From an uncultured Flavobacteriales bacterium (lineage in GTDB: Bacteria > Bacteroidota > Bacteroidia > CAIKAF01), in assembly GCA_903837495.1 (NCBI GenBank), contig CAILUT010000031.1, positions 1 to 64,000 on the forward strand: DNA of 64,000 nucleotides, in the 5' to 3' direction. The notes beneath the pieces are model-generated. The model worked only from the letters and a program-made list of their open reading frames with translations, searched no databases and was not told the DNA's origin. Numbering within the stretch: the stretch's first letter is position 1; each line of letters starts with the position of its first letter. Of the stretch, positions 18,592 through 27,200 are shown piece by piece. The position numbers and the translations under genes were made by a program.

Positions 18592-18718
18592 ACAAATTTA
18601 TGGCGGTGGGGCAGATTATCGTGTGGGATTTGAAATTGGGATGATGGGTGACCGTATAAACCCAATATTTTGCGGACCCACGGGTTTTGAAGGTGTTTGA
18701 TTAGGGCTAGTGCCAGGC

Positions 18719-18860
18719 CCGCGGCAGGGATTGAGCCAGGTAGCCCGCAAGGGTGGCGGGGATTGCCCCGCGCGGCGCGGAGGCGACCTTGGGAGCCCCC
18801 GCAAGCCCGCTGGGGCAACCCCCGGCAACCGCGGCCTACCGGCGAAAGCCCGCAGCCGCC
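18719..18860. repeat. GC-rich hairpin element, copy 3
   Basis: Orientation B, in the gap between the end of gmk and the start of sucA (both minus strand). Left end CGCGGCAGGGATTGAGCC. The short helix is GGTAG (18739-18743) with CTACC (18836-18840). The long helix is TTGCCCC (18763-18769) with GGGGCAA (18812-18818), continued by GGGG (18758) with CCCC (18820). The core GGAGGCGACCTTGGGAGCC is at 18779-18797. The 327-bp gap contains no gene. Confidence 0.87.
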
Positions 18861-18874
18861 CTCAAAAAACAAAA

Positions 18875-19441
18875 CTATTCGGATAAAAAACGCAGCACCA
18901 TGCTCAGCCCATCGGTTTTGGCCTTGGGCAAGCGGCTGTTGACCAGCAGGCGGTCGAAGCCGCGGTAGGTCGAGATTTCTTTTTCGGCCTTGGCTAAACG
19001 CACATGTATGGCTTTTTCGTCGTCGGTTTTGCGGCTGCGAAGCCGCTTTTCAAGCACGTCGATGCTGGGCGGCATGATGAATATCGCCAAGGCCCGGTCT
19101 CCGTAAATGCGCTTTAAATTCAGGGCGCCCAACACGTCCACATCGAACACCACGTGGTGGCCTTGCTGCCAAATGCGCTCGACCTCGCTGTGCAAAGTTC
19201 CATAAAAATGCCCGGGATACACCTCTTGCCATTCAACAAAATCCTGATTGTCAATGCGTTGCTTGAATTCTTCGGGACTCATAAAAAAGTAGTCCTTGCC
19301 GTTTGCCTCGTGCTGCCGGGGCGGCCGAGTGGCCGCCGAAACGCTGAACTCCAGCTGAGAACACTGCTGCAGGACATACCTAGATATGGTGGTTTTTCCT
19401 GCCCCGGAAGGCGCTGCAAATATGATGACCTTTCCGCTCAC
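18875..19441 (-). CDS. gmk: guanylate kinase
   Basis: This 188-residue kinase converts GMP to GDP with ATP. It has the P-loop APSGAGKTT (residues ~9-17), the GMP-binding stretch VSAATRPPRQHEANGKDYFF (~33-52) and the FDVDVLGALNLKR strand. The length is normal. It overlaps yicC by 4 bp, and the order kbl-yicC-gmk suggests one operon. Confidence 0.97.
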   Translation of the reverse strand: MSGKVIIFAAPSGAGKTTISRYVLQQCSQLEFSVSAATRPPRQHEANGKDYFFMSPEEFKQRIDNQDFVEWQEVYPGHFYGTLHSEVERIWQQGHHVVFDVDVLGALNLKRIYGDRALAIFIMPPSIDVLEKRLRSRKTDDEKAIHVRLAKAEKEISTYRGFDRLLVNSRLPKAKTDGLSMVLRFLSE

Positions 19442-20307
19442 AAGATGTTCAATACCAGCTCTTTGATTTTTTCCAGCTCGTCTTTCATTTCAACCACGCA
19501 GCGCTGCATGGCCGCTTCGTTGCTTTTGGAGCCGATGGTGTTGATTTCTCGGCCCATTTCTTGGGCAATAAAGTTGAGTTTTCTGCCTGCAGCCTCGGGG
19601 CTGCGCATGGTTTCAAAAAAATAGGCACAATGGGTGTTTAAGCGCACTTTTTCTTCGCTGATGTCCCATTTTTCAAGGTAAAAAATGAGTTCTTGTTCTA
19701 AGCGGTTTTCGCCCGATTCGTTGTTTAGCTTTGCTTCGTCCAGGGCTTTAAGCAAGCGTTCTCGGATGCGTTGTTTGCGGCCCGTGTCCAAGGGTTGCAG
19801 CTGTTCCAGCCGTTCCTGAATCAGGTCCACGTTTTGCTTTAGGCTTTGGGCCATAGCCTCGCCCTCGGCACGGCGGTGCTGTTGGGTGTGCTGCATGGCT
19901 TTTTCAAGAATGGCCTGTGCTTGGGCCCAATCTTCTTCGCTGAGCGAAGCGGGTGCATTGCCCAGCACATCGGGCATGCGCAGGGCCAGCCCCAGCCAAT
20001 CGGAATCGGGCAAGCCAATGCGGGCCGACAGGCGTTGAAAGCGGCTGATGTACATCATGAGCCTTTCCTCGTTAAAGGCGGGCTGTGTTTGGGAATGGTC
20101 GTCCCATTGCATCCACAAATCGACTTTTCCCCGCTCTAAAATGCGGGCGGCCAGCTGCCGGATTTCGCCCTCGTGCTCCCTGAATTCTTGGGGCATTTTC
20201 AATTGAGCATCCAGGCCTTTGCTGTTTAGGCTTCGAATTTCAACTTGAAGCTTTCGGTTTCCCACCGGCCCAGAGGCGCTGCCAAAACCGGTCATGGAAT
20301 AGACCAT
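19438..20307 (-). CDS. yicC: YicC family endoribonuclease
   Basis: This 289-residue protein has the family start MVYSMTGFGSA and the conserved end GSKSNEAAMQRCVVEMKDELEKIKE. Members of the YicC family have been described as endoribonucleases affecting small RNAs; the acidic and His residues near the C-terminus (FIAQEMGREINTIGSKS) are the conserved core. It lies 3 bp after kbl and overlaps gmk by 4 bp, a pairing with gmk seen in many bacteria. Confidence 0.93.
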   Translation of the reverse strand: MVYSMTGFGSASGPVGNRKLQVEIRSLNSKGLDAQLKMPQEFREHEGEIRQLAARILERGKVDLWMQWDDHSQTQPAFNEERLMMYISRFQRLSARIGLPDSDWLGLALRMPDVLGNAPASLSEEDWAQAQAILEKAMQHTQQHRRAEGEAMAQSLKQNVDLIQERLEQLQPLDTGRKQRIRERLLKALDEAKLNNESGENRLEQELIFYLEKWDISEEKVRLNTHCAYFFETMRSPEAAGRKLNFIAQEMGREINTIGSKSNEAAMQRCVVEMKDELEKIKELVLNIL

Positions 20308-20310
20308 ACC

Positions 20311-21501
20311 TTAGGAAATAACGTTTAGTTTTTTGCCGACGCGAACAAAGGCCTGTAGTGCGGCATCAAGGTGTTCTTGGCTGTGCGCGGCGCTCAGCTG
20401 AACTCGGATTCGGGCTTCGCCTTTGGGCACTACCGGGTAATAAAACCCGATGGCGTAAATGCCTTCAAGCAGCAATTCCTGAGCAAATTTTTGACTCAGG
20501 GCCGCGTCGTACAGCATCACCGGCACAATGGCCGATTCCCCCGGCTTAATATCAAACCCTGCCTGCTGCAGACCTTTTCGCAGGTAAGCGGCATTGTCCA
20601 TAAGCCGGTCGCGCAGTTCGGTGGTTTCCGACAGCATGTCGAAAACGGCGATGGAGCCACCCACAATCGAAGGGGCAAGGCTGTTGGAGAACAAATAGGG
20701 TCGGCTGCGCTGCCGAAGCATATCGATGATTTCTTTGGGGCCAGAGGTAAAACCTCCCATGGCCCCGCCCAGCGATTTGCCGAGGGTGCCGGTAATGATG
20801 TCCACACGTCCCATCACACCGTGGTGCTCGTGGGTTCCTCGGCCTGTTTTTCCGATAAATCCGGTGGCGTGGCATTCGTCCACCATAACTAGGGCGTCGT
20901 AGCGGTCGGCCAAATCGCAAATTTCATTGAGGCGGGCAATGTCGCCGTCCATGCTAAACACGCCATCGGTAACAATGATGCGGAAGCGTTGGGCTTGGGC
21001 CTCTTTAAGGCAGGCCTCTAGTTCTTCCATGTTGGAGTGGGCATAGCGGTAGCGTTTGGCTTTGCACAGGCGCACTCCGTCAATGATGGAAGCGTGGTTC
21101 AGGGCATCGGAAATAATGGCATCTTCTTCTGAAAACAGGGGTTCAAAGACTCCGCCGTTGGCATCGAAAGCTGCGGCGTACAGAATGGTGTCTTCGGTTC
21201 CCAAAAAGTCGGCAATTTTCTTTTCTAGGGTTTTGTGGATGTCTTGGGTTCCGCAAATAAAGCGGACGGAAGACACACCAAAGCCGTGCGATTCGAGGGC
21301 TTTGTGGGCGGCGTCAAGCACCCTGGGGTGCGAGGACAGACCTAGGTAATTGTTGGCGCAAAAGTTCAGCACTTTTTGTCCGCTGTTCAATTGAATTTCG
21401 GCAGCCTGTGGGCTTTGAATAATGCGTTCCTGCTTAAAAAGGCCAGCTTCTTGTATGCCAGCCAATTCCTGAGTCAGGTATTGTTTAAGTTTTCCGTACA
21501 T
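20311..21501 (-). CDS. kbl: glycine C-acetyltransferase (2-amino-3-ketobutyrate CoA ligase)
   Basis: This 396-residue PLP enzyme acts in threonine breakdown, splitting 2-amino-3-oxobutyrate with CoA to glycine and acetyl-CoA (alpha-oxoamine synthase family). Visible signs: [14 protein letters not shown] (~48-61), [28 protein letters not shown] (PLP-binding Asp and His), and the PLP Lys at about 242 in [16 protein letters not shown] 21501 gives the usual length. The frame stays open to 21792 but only through hairpin element 4, so the longer start is rejected. The partner Tdh is absent here. A threonine aldolase is encoded at 51639. Confidence 0.95.
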   Translation of the reverse strand: MYGKLKQYLTQELAGIQEAGLFKQERIIQSPQAAEIQLNSGQKVLNFCANNYLGLSSHPRVLDAAHKALESHGFGVSSVRFICGTQDIHKTLEKKIADFLGTEDTILYAAAFDANGGVFEPLFSEEDAIISDALNHASIIDGVRLCKAKRYRYAHSNMEELEACLKEAQAQRFRIIVTDGVFSMDGDIARLNEICDLADRYDALVMVDECHATGFIGKTGRGTHEHHGVMGRVDIITGTLGKSLGGAMGGFTSGPKEIIDMLRQRSRPYLFSNSLAPSIVGGSIAVFDMLSETTELRDRLMDNAAYLRKGLQQAGFDIKPGESAIVPVMLYDAALSQKFAQELLLEGIYAIGFYYPVVPKGEARIRVQLSAAHSQEHLDAALQAFVRVGKKLNVIS

Positions 21502-21520
21502 CAGCCATTGTGTTGGGGCA

Positions 21521-21528
21521 CAAAGGTA
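21521..21528 (-). promoter_or_regulatory. TAnnTTTG promoter element for kbl-yicC-gmk
   Basis: TACCTTTG on the minus strand lies 19 nt before ATG 21501. Its position supports that start and not the open frame further upstream. Confidence 0.55.
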
Positions 21529-21560
21529 ATGATTATTGATTATGGGGGAGGCTTTCGGGC

Positions 21561-21815
21561 GGTTTATCATGTGGGATTGCAGAGGCAGCCCATGTGCTGT
21601 CTTTACATGGGCGGCAGGCGGGCTTTCCGGGCTACTCCGCGGTTGCCGAAAGGCTGGCCCAGCTGGTTTGCGGGGGCTCCTAACGTCGCCTCCGCACCTA
21701 GCGGGCCAGGCTTCGGCACCCTTGCGGGGTAGCCTCGTCAATCCCTGCCGCGACTCCTGTCCGTTTATCGAGTGGGATTGCAGAGGCAGCACATGTGCTG
21801 TCTTTACATGGGCGG
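21561..21815. repeat. 53-bp direct repeat flanking hairpin element 4
   Basis: Bases 21561-21614 and 21763-21815 are near-identical: GTTTATC, then GTGGGATTGCAGAGGCAGC, then CATGTGCTGTCTTTACATGG and GCGG. The left copy ends where the hairpin element begins; the right copy begins just after its right end. The right copy contains the palindrome CAGCACATGTGCTG. This looks like duplicated flanking sequence or a tandem copy of an element boundary. The 418-bp gap between kbl and the formyltransferase gene otherwise holds element 4. Confidence 0.85.
21610..21752. repeat. GC-rich hairpin element, copy 4
   Basis: Orientation A. Ends are GGCGGCAGGCGGGCTTTCC and TCAATCCCTGCCGCG. The short helix is GCTAC (21631-21635) with GTAGC (21729-21733). 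The long helix is TGCCGAA (21644-21650) with TTCGGCA (21712-21718) and CTGGCCC (21654-21660) with GGGCCAG (21703-21709). The core GGCTCCTAACGTCGCCTCC is at 21675-21693. It lies in a divergent gap. Confidence 0.88.
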
Positions 21816-21919
21816 GGAAGGGGCTGCCGCGAGGAGTTGCTTTGCGGGCCGAAAATTGGGTTTATCTTTGGGAGCCACCTCTTTCCCTACTGCCCTTGAA
21901 AAGCCAAGAAAAACGTTTG

Positions 21920-22552
21920 ATGTTTCTGAGCACCCGGTCTTCGGAAATAGCGCCCCTGCTGCTTCCGTTTACAGGCATTCATGTTCGGTTTTTGCATTCC
22001 ATTGAAGAATTGCTGCAGGTATTTCAAGAAGGAGATATTTTAATGGCCCACAACACCAACCAAATTGTTCCCAAATCTATACTGCAAAAAGCTTCGCTGT
22101 CGGTTAACGTACATGCCGGACCACCTGAATTTCCAGGCCGAGATCCCCACCATTGGGCGGTGTACTTTGCTGCGGCAGAATACGGCGTTACGGCTCACCT
22201 CATGGAAGAGCGGGTGGATGCGGGAGCCATAGTAGAGGTTCTGCGTTTCCCTATTGAACCTGCCGACTCACCCATTTCCTTGTTAATGAAAGCGAATAAG
22301 ATGGCCTTGGTTTGCATCGTTTCTTTGCTTCAAAAGATACACGGCAATCAAACCCTTGTTCCGTTAAACGAAACCTGGTCGGTCCACAAAACAAGTCGAA
22401 AAGACTTCCTAGAAAAATGCGATGTAAGCCAAGTGCTCAAAGACCAAGATGAAATGAAACGCCGCATTCAAGCCTTTCAGGTTCCGGGGCATCAAAACCT
22501 TTATTTTACTTGGGGAAATGAACGGGTGTATTTGCCCACAGATTTAGGTTAA
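21920..22552 (+). CDS. short formyltransferase-family protein
   Basis: This 210-residue protein carries the catalytic half of the methionyl-tRNA/sugar formyltransferase fold. The Asn-His pair is in VNVHAGPPEFPGRDPHHW (residues ~67-84) and the Asp is in ERVDAGAIV. Usual members are about 300 residues or are fused to other domains; here much of the N-terminal nucleotide-like fold and the C-terminal domain are missing. ATG 21920 is the first start clear of the repeats; a TATCTTTG promoter element lies at 21863-21870. The frame runs further upstream only through hairpin element 4. Substrate unknown; a sugar or amine formyl transfer is possible. Confidence 0.7.
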   Translation: MFLSTRSSEIAPLLLPFTGIHVRFLHSIEELLQVFQEGDILMAHNTNQIVPKSILQKASLSVNVHAGPPEFPGRDPHHWAVYFAAAEYGVTAHLMEERVDAGAIVEVLRFPIEPADSPISLLMKANKMALVCIVSLLQKIHGNQTLVPLNETWSVHKTSRKDFLEKCDVSQVLKDQDEMKRRIQAFQVPGHQNLYFTWGNERVYLPTDLG

Positions 22553-22606
22553 AGTGGCATTCTGAAGTTAATGGGAAGGGGCTGATAGGTAGAAAACCAT
22601 TCTAAC

Positions 22607-24142
22607 TTAATAGGTAATGACAACCTGCCCGTTTCCACTTTGGAAACCGCCGGAGCTTGAGGTGTTGCTGCCGGAGTTGTAGGATCCGCCGCCGCCGCCT
22701 CCATAATAATAGGTTGATCCGCCGGCGCCGCCGCCTGAATAGCCTCCTCCGGCACCAGCGGCGTGCATGGGATTGCTGCAGCAGCTTGCACCACTGCCAC
22801 CGCCACCGCCATAGCCCCCATTTCCGCCATAGGCCGTTGCAAGTTTGCCTGCGGGGCTTTGAACAATGGAAATCCAACCTTTACCGCCGCCCGAGCCCCC
22901 GTATCCATCTTGTCCGCCCGTTCCTCCAGGAGCATTGCCAAAGGCATCGTGGCTTCGGCTACCGCTACCGGCGTTGGTGGTAACACCATCTTTGCCATAG
23001 TAATGCGGAACCCCGTCGTTTGTGAGGGAAGAACCACCTCCCCCTCCAGCAGCAATAAGGGGCTGGTTGGTTTGACCTTGAACCCAAACAAAGCTGCCAC
23101 CTCCTCCGCCACCACCTCCATTGGCCGAGTTGCCGCTTGTTGCATTAATGCCCTTTTGCCCAACAATGATTTGAAGAACCGTGCCTCCCGAAACGTTGAA
23201 GGTGCCTACCATGCGCGCGCCTTTCCCTCCCAATTGCTGTGGGATTAAATCAATGTTGTCGCCCCCTTGTGCCCCGCGGCAATCAATGCTAACCGACGAA
23301 ACACAAGCGGGAACCGTAAAGCTTTGAATGGCGCCCGTATAATTAAAGGTTTGAGAGCCGCTCGGACAGTTGATCACATTCACCGTGGTGCTGCTGGAGT
23401 CTTTGCATTGGGGATTCAGGGTTACCCGATGAAAAACCGTGGCATTTCCGGTTTGGCTCCAGGTTACAGTTGGGTTGTAGGCAGTGGATGTTCCGGGAGT
23501 TCCGTTCTGAAAACTCCATGCATAGGCCGAAGCGTTGGCGGTATTTGAGGTAAATTGAATGTTCGTACCCACCGAAGGAGTGGCTGGGCTGTTGGAGTAG
23601 CCGGCATTTGGTGAGCGTACTACAACAGGCAGCGAAGTGGTCAAAGAACTCCCACAGGGGTTGGAGGCCAGCACCGAAATGCTGCCTCCAGTGGCACCGG
23701 CGGTTACCACAAGGGTATCGTTTCCTTGTCCGCTCACGATGCTCCAGCCGCTGGGCACCTGCCAGGTGTAGGTTGTGGCTCCGCTGCTGGGTGCCGCTAC
23801 ATAGCTAATGTTGGCCTGGGAAGGGCACACATCGGCATGGCCCGAAATGGATGCCGGGCTGGGAGGTGCTGTAGTGCAATTGCAGGCAATGGCTTGCCAG
23901 CCGTTGGCGGCATAGTGAATTTCAAGGCAAGAGGAGCTGGTGTTGAGAATCAAAAGGCCCTCGGCCGGATTTTGGATGGCGTTTCGCTGGGTGGTGCTCA
24001 TGCGCGGAATCAAGAGGCCTCCGGCGGTTCCTGCAATGTCAAACAACGCCGAGGCATCGGGCTGTTGGGTGTTGATGCCAACTTGTTGGGCAAGCAGGGA
24101 ACAGGAAAGGAACAAAAAGAGCAGCGTTGGGCGCAGGTTCAT
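22607..24142 (-). CDS. secreted protein with PKD-like domains and C-terminal glycine-rich domain (paralogue 2)
   Basis: This 511-residue protein has a signal peptide ending near SLLAQ, then the motif VGINTQQPDASALFDIAGTA...GLLIPRMSTTQRNAI common on Bacteroidota surface proteins. A PKD-like/Ig domain (~95-166) and a second PKD-like domain (~172-255) follow. The last ~230 residues are Gly-rich (GAQGG, VGQKG, AAGGGGGSS, YGGGGGGSY), ending GNGQVVITY, resembling the glycine-rich domain next to the kinase receptor ALK (PF12810). Residues 1-166 are identical to the upstream paralogue; the C-terminal domains differ. No T9SS sorting domain is visible. Function unknown, probably cell-surface. Confidence 0.85.
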   Translation of the reverse strand: MNLRPTLLFLFLSCSLLAQQVGINTQQPDASALFDIAGTAGGLLIPRMSTTQRNAIQNPAEGLLILNTSSSCLEIHYAANGWQAIACNCTTAPPSPASISGHADVCPSQANISYVAAPSSGATTYTWQVPSGWSIVSGQGNDTLVVTAGATGGSISVLASNPCGSSLTTSLPVVVRSPNAGYSNSPATPSVGTNIQFTSNTANASAYAWSFQNGTPGTSTAYNPTVTWSQTGNATVFHRVTLNPQCKDSSSTTVNVINCPSGSQTFNYTGAIQSFTVPACVSSVSIDCRGAQGGDNIDLIPQQLGGKGARMVGTFNVSGGTVLQIIVGQKGINATSGNSANGGGGGGGGSFVWVQGQTNQPLIAAGGGGGSSLTNDGVPHYYGKDGVTTNAGSGSRSHDAFGNAPGGTGGQDGYGGSGGGKGWISIVQSPAGKLATAYGGNGGYGGGGGSGASCCSNPMHAAGAGGGYSGGGAGGSTYYYGGGGGGSYNSGSNTSSSGGFQSGNGQVVITY

Positions 24143-24233
24143 GGGGATGGATTTGAGGACTAAGGTAAGGAGTTCAAACTATAGTCTCAAGCCAGGGTGA
24201 ATAAAATATCGCAAAATGCAACCGGCCGAAAAA

Positions 24234-25775
24234 TCACCAACTGACAACAACGCTACCGTTGCCGGTAATGCCTCCAGAACTTGTTGAACCATTGGAAACT
24301 CCACCAATATAAGCAGAGCCCCCGCCCCCGCCCCCGCCGTGATAAGAACCGCCCCCGCCCCCATAATATCCACCTCCACCGCCAGAGGCGAGGGTGTTGT
24401 TTCCGGTGGAGGCGTTTCCTCCAAATCCGAGGGACCCTGCACTTCCTGCGGCACCGCCAGAAAGGTCGCTACCCCCGGCACCGCCCGAGTTTTGTGTTCC
24501 GCCCTTTCCGTGCCTGTCTCCACCATACCCACCCCCTCCTACATCATATCCATTGGCGCCGGTACTGCCCCCACCATTTCCGCCCCCACCATTTCCCCAG
24601 CTGCCAGAGCCCCCGCCCCCGCCTCCACCTCCAGCTACGATAACGCGATTGGCCAAAGCGGTACCCCCCGAGCGAACATCGCTGGCTCCGCCTCCGCCAG
24701 CACAAGTCCAGCCGGTATTTCCATAATTGTATCCGTTTCCTCCACCATTCCAACCGCCTTGCATAGGCGAGCTGCTTGATCGTTGCCCTTGGCCACCCAC
24801 ATACACATACAAGGTTTGTCCTGGGCTTACGGAAAGGGTTCCGGAGGCGATACCCCCTTGACCTTTAGGTTGGCTGCCGAGCGTGTGTCCATCTCCGCCG
24901 GCGGCTCCATTGCAGGTTATGTTGACCGAATTTACACAAGCGGGAACGGTAAAGGTTTGTACGGCGCCCGTATAATTAAAGGTTTGAGAGCCGCTGGGGC
25001 AGTTGATCACATTCACTGTGGTGCTGCTGGAGTCTTCGCATTGGGGATTCAGGGTTACCCGATGAAAAACCGTGGCATTTCCGGTTTGGCTCCAGGTTAC
25101 AGTTGGGTTGTAGGCAGTAGATGTTCCGGGAGTTCCGTTCTGAAAACTCCAAGCATAGGCCGAAGCGTTGGCGGTATTTGAGGTGAATTGAATGTTGGAA
25201 CTGACCGAAACGGTGGCTGGAGAATTCGTGTAACCGGCATTCGGCGAACGAACAACAACCGACACAGACGTGGGAGCAGAACTCCCACAGGGGTTGGAGG
25301 CCAGCACCGAAATGCTGCCGCCGGTGGCTCCGGCGGTTACCACCAGGGTGTCGTTTCCTTGTCCGCTCACGATGCTCCAGCCGCTGGGCACCTGCCAGGT
25401 GTAGGTTGTGGCTCCGCTGCTGGGTGCCGCTACATAACTGATGTTGGCTTGCGAAGGGCACACATCGGCATGGCCCGAAATGGATGCCGGGCTGGGAGGC
25501 GCTGTAGTGCAATTGCAGGCAATGGCTTGCCAGCCGTTGGCGGCATAGTGAATTTCAAGGCAAGAGGAGCTGGTGTTGAGAATCAAAAGGCCCTCGGCCG
25601 GATTTTGGATGGCATTTCGCTGGGTGGTGCTCATGCGCGGAATCAACAAGCCTCCGGCGGTTCCTGCAATGTCAAACAACGCCGAGGCATCGGGCTGTTG
25701 GGTATTGATACCAACTTGTTGGGCAAGCAGGGAACAGGAAAGGAACAAAAAGAGCAAGGTAGGGCGCAGGTTCAT
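24234..25775 (-). CDS. secreted protein with PKD-like domains and C-terminal glycine-rich domain (paralogue 1)
   Basis: This 513-residue protein has the same plan as its neighbour: signal peptide, VGIN...ALFDIAG segment, two PKD-like domains, then a Gly-rich domain. Here that domain shows the ALK-type pattern more fully: LYVYVGGQGQ, GGWNGGGNGYNYG, GGGGASDVRSGG, NRVIVAGGGGGGGG, and the end GNGSVVVSW. The first 166 residues are identical to the other copy, and the first ~30 bp upstream of the ATG are also nearly the same (TACCTTAG promoter-like element in both). The two are a recent tandem duplication with later divergence of the last domain. Confidence 0.85.
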   Translation of the reverse strand: MNLRPTLLFLFLSCSLLAQQVGINTQQPDASALFDIAGTAGGLLIPRMSTTQRNAIQNPAEGLLILNTSSSCLEIHYAANGWQAIACNCTTAPPSPASISGHADVCPSQANISYVAAPSSGATTYTWQVPSGWSIVSGQGNDTLVVTAGATGGSISVLASNPCGSSAPTSVSVVVRSPNAGYTNSPATVSVSSNIQFTSNTANASAYAWSFQNGTPGTSTAYNPTVTWSQTGNATVFHRVTLNPQCEDSSSTTVNVINCPSGSQTFNYTGAVQTFTVPACVNSVNITCNGAAGGDGHTLGSQPKGQGGIASGTLSVSPGQTLYVYVGGQGQRSSSSPMQGGWNGGGNGYNYGNTGWTCAGGGGASDVRSGGTALANRVIVAGGGGGGGGSGSWGNGGGGNGGGSTGANGYDVGGGGYGGDRHGKGGTQNSGGAGGSDLSGGAAGSAGSLGFGGNASTGNNTLASGGGGGYYGGGGGSYHGGGGGGGSAYIGGVSNGSTSSGGITGNGSVVVSW

Positions 25776-25813
25776 GGGGATGGATTTGAGGACTAAGGTA
25801 CAAGGAAATTTGT

Positions 25814-25833
25814 GAGGCCGCCGGAACGGCCTC
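25814..25833 (-). terminator. possible murF terminator hairpin
   Basis: GAGGCCG (25814-25820) pairs exactly with CGGCCTC (25827-25833) around a 6-nt loop, 29 bp beyond the murF stop. The downstream minus-strand sequence is only weakly T-rich, so termination is a guess. Confidence 0.4.
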
Positions 25834-25861
25834 TTACCACCGCAATGAATTTAACAGGCCC

Positions 25862-27151
25862 TTAACGGCTAAACACCCCCAACAATCCCTCCAACTTATA
25901 ACCCCTGCTGCCTTTAATCAAAACTTCTCCTCTTAAGGCTGGGTTTGCTAAGGCATGCGCCTTTGCCGTTTCCGTGTCCTTAAAATAGAGCGTGCAATCT
26001 GGACCAAACTCATTTTGTTTCTGGAATTCCGAGCCAATGCACCACATAAAGTCGGGGTTAAAGGCTTTGGCTAAAGCCAAAATGCCCCGGTGTTCTTTTT
26101 CGGCGGCCTTTCCCATCTCAAGCATGTCGCCCAGAATAAATCCAAAGGGCCGGTGGGCTTCGGCAACGAAACTGCGCAGGGCCGCTTCCATGCTGCTTGG
26201 GTTGGCGTTGTAGGCATCCAATAGAATGTTCAACCCTCCGCCCTTTATGTATTGGCTGCGCATAAGCTGGGGCCGGTATTCCGAAAGCCCCTGACGTATG
26301 TGTTCCTCTGAAACTCCGCACCAGCGTGCTACGGCCACGGCATGCATCATGTTTTCGCTGTTGAAATGTCCCGCCAATTGCGAAACCACGGGAGCCTCCC
26401 AATCCGACATGTGCAATCCCGCCAAATGCCCTGATTTAATTGGGACTCCCTGCCAGGCAGAGCTCTTTTCCCAGCCATATACAATGCGGTTTAGGCCTTG
26501 GCTGTCTTCCATTAAATCGGGCTGAAAATCAGGAACCAAGGCCTGGCCGCCAAAAAGCTTTAGGTGTTTGTACAGTTCGGCGTTGGCCGCCCGAACGCCT
26601 TCTACACTTCCAAATCCTTCAAGGTGGTCTTTTCCGTTGTTGGTAATTAGAGCGGCCTGAGGGCTTGCTAGCCAAGCCAACGAGGCGGTTTCGCCGGCAT
26701 GGTTCGCCCCAATTTCAATGATGCCCCAACGGTGTTCCGGCTTCAGCATCAACAAGGTCAAGGGCAAGCCAATGTGGTTGTTCAAATTCCCCGGTGTAGC
26801 CAGGGTGGGGGCTGCCGCCGACAAACAAGCGTAGATTAACTCCTTGGTGGTTGTTTTTCCGTTTGATCCTCCAATGCAAATCAGGGTGGTTTTCAAGGTG
26901 TTTCGGTGAAGTTGGGCCAATTCCTGCAGGGTTTTCAACACATCGTTCACCATCCAGGTTCCGGGAATGTGTTGCAGGGAAGGTCGGTCAACAACGGCAA
27001 GGGTGGCCCCTTGAGCCAAGGCTGCCTCGGCAAAATCGTTCCCATCAAAATTTCCTCCTTTTAGGGCAAAAAACAGGCTGCCTGGCACAATTTTCCGGGT
27101 GTCGGTGCTGATTCCATTTCCCGACAAGAAGGCGGCATACAGTTCAGACAT
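25862..27151 (-). CDS. murF: UDP-N-acetylmuramoyl-tripeptide--D-Ala-D-Ala ligase
   Basis: This 429-residue ligase adds D-Ala-D-Ala to the peptidoglycan precursor in the cytoplasm. It starts SELYAAFLSGNGISTDTRKI with GSLFFALKGGNFDGNDF (UDP-MurNAc domain). It has the ATP site IGGSNGKTTTKEL (~104-116), IEIGANHAGE and the LDAYNANPSSMEAAL segment of MurF. ATG 27151 fits relatives; ATG 27160 is possible, and the frame continues to 27208 but overlaps queA. The gene is divergent from queA with a shared 50-bp promoter region. Confidence 0.94.
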   Translation of the reverse strand: MSELYAAFLSGNGISTDTRKIVPGSLFFALKGGNFDGNDFAEAALAQGATLAVVDRPSLQHIPGTWMVNDVLKTLQELAQLHRNTLKTTLICIGGSNGKTTTKELIYACLSAAAPTLATPGNLNNHIGLPLTLLMLKPEHRWGIIEIGANHAGETASLAWLASPQAALITNNGKDHLEGFGSVEGVRAANAELYKHLKLFGGQALVPDFQPDLMEDSQGLNRIVYGWEKSSAWQGVPIKSGHLAGLHMSDWEAPVVSQLAGHFNSENMMHAVAVARWCGVSEEHIRQGLSEYRPQLMRSQYIKGGGLNILLDAYNANPSSMEAALRSFVAEAHRPFGFILGDMLEMGKAAEKEHRGILALAKAFNPDFMWCIGSEFQKQNEFGPDCTLYFKDTETAKAHALANPALRGEVLIKGSRGYKLEGLLGVFSR

Positions 27152-27184
27152 AGCTTTCATGCCTGCAAAGTAGGAAAGCTTCCG

Positions 27185-27192
27185 TAATTTTG
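27185..27192 (+). promoter_or_regulatory. TAnnTTTG promoter element for queA
   Basis: TAATTTTG lies only 8 nt before the queA ATG. If transcription starts about 7 nt after the element, as in this phylum, the leader is 1-2 nt. Confidence 0.5.
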
Positions 27193-27200
27193 CGGTCATT

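Noticed and set aside
21502-21919. Open frames through element 4 that would lengthen both kbl and the formyltransferase
   Set aside because: Both lengthen the proteins with Arg/Pro/Ser-rich translation of the same repeat on opposite strands; the promoter at 21521 and family lengths support the shorter forms.
22600-25700. Many long opposite-strand frames across the glycine-rich genes
   Set aside because: They are by-products of GGN-rich coding; the minus-strand frames have signal peptides and recognisable domains.
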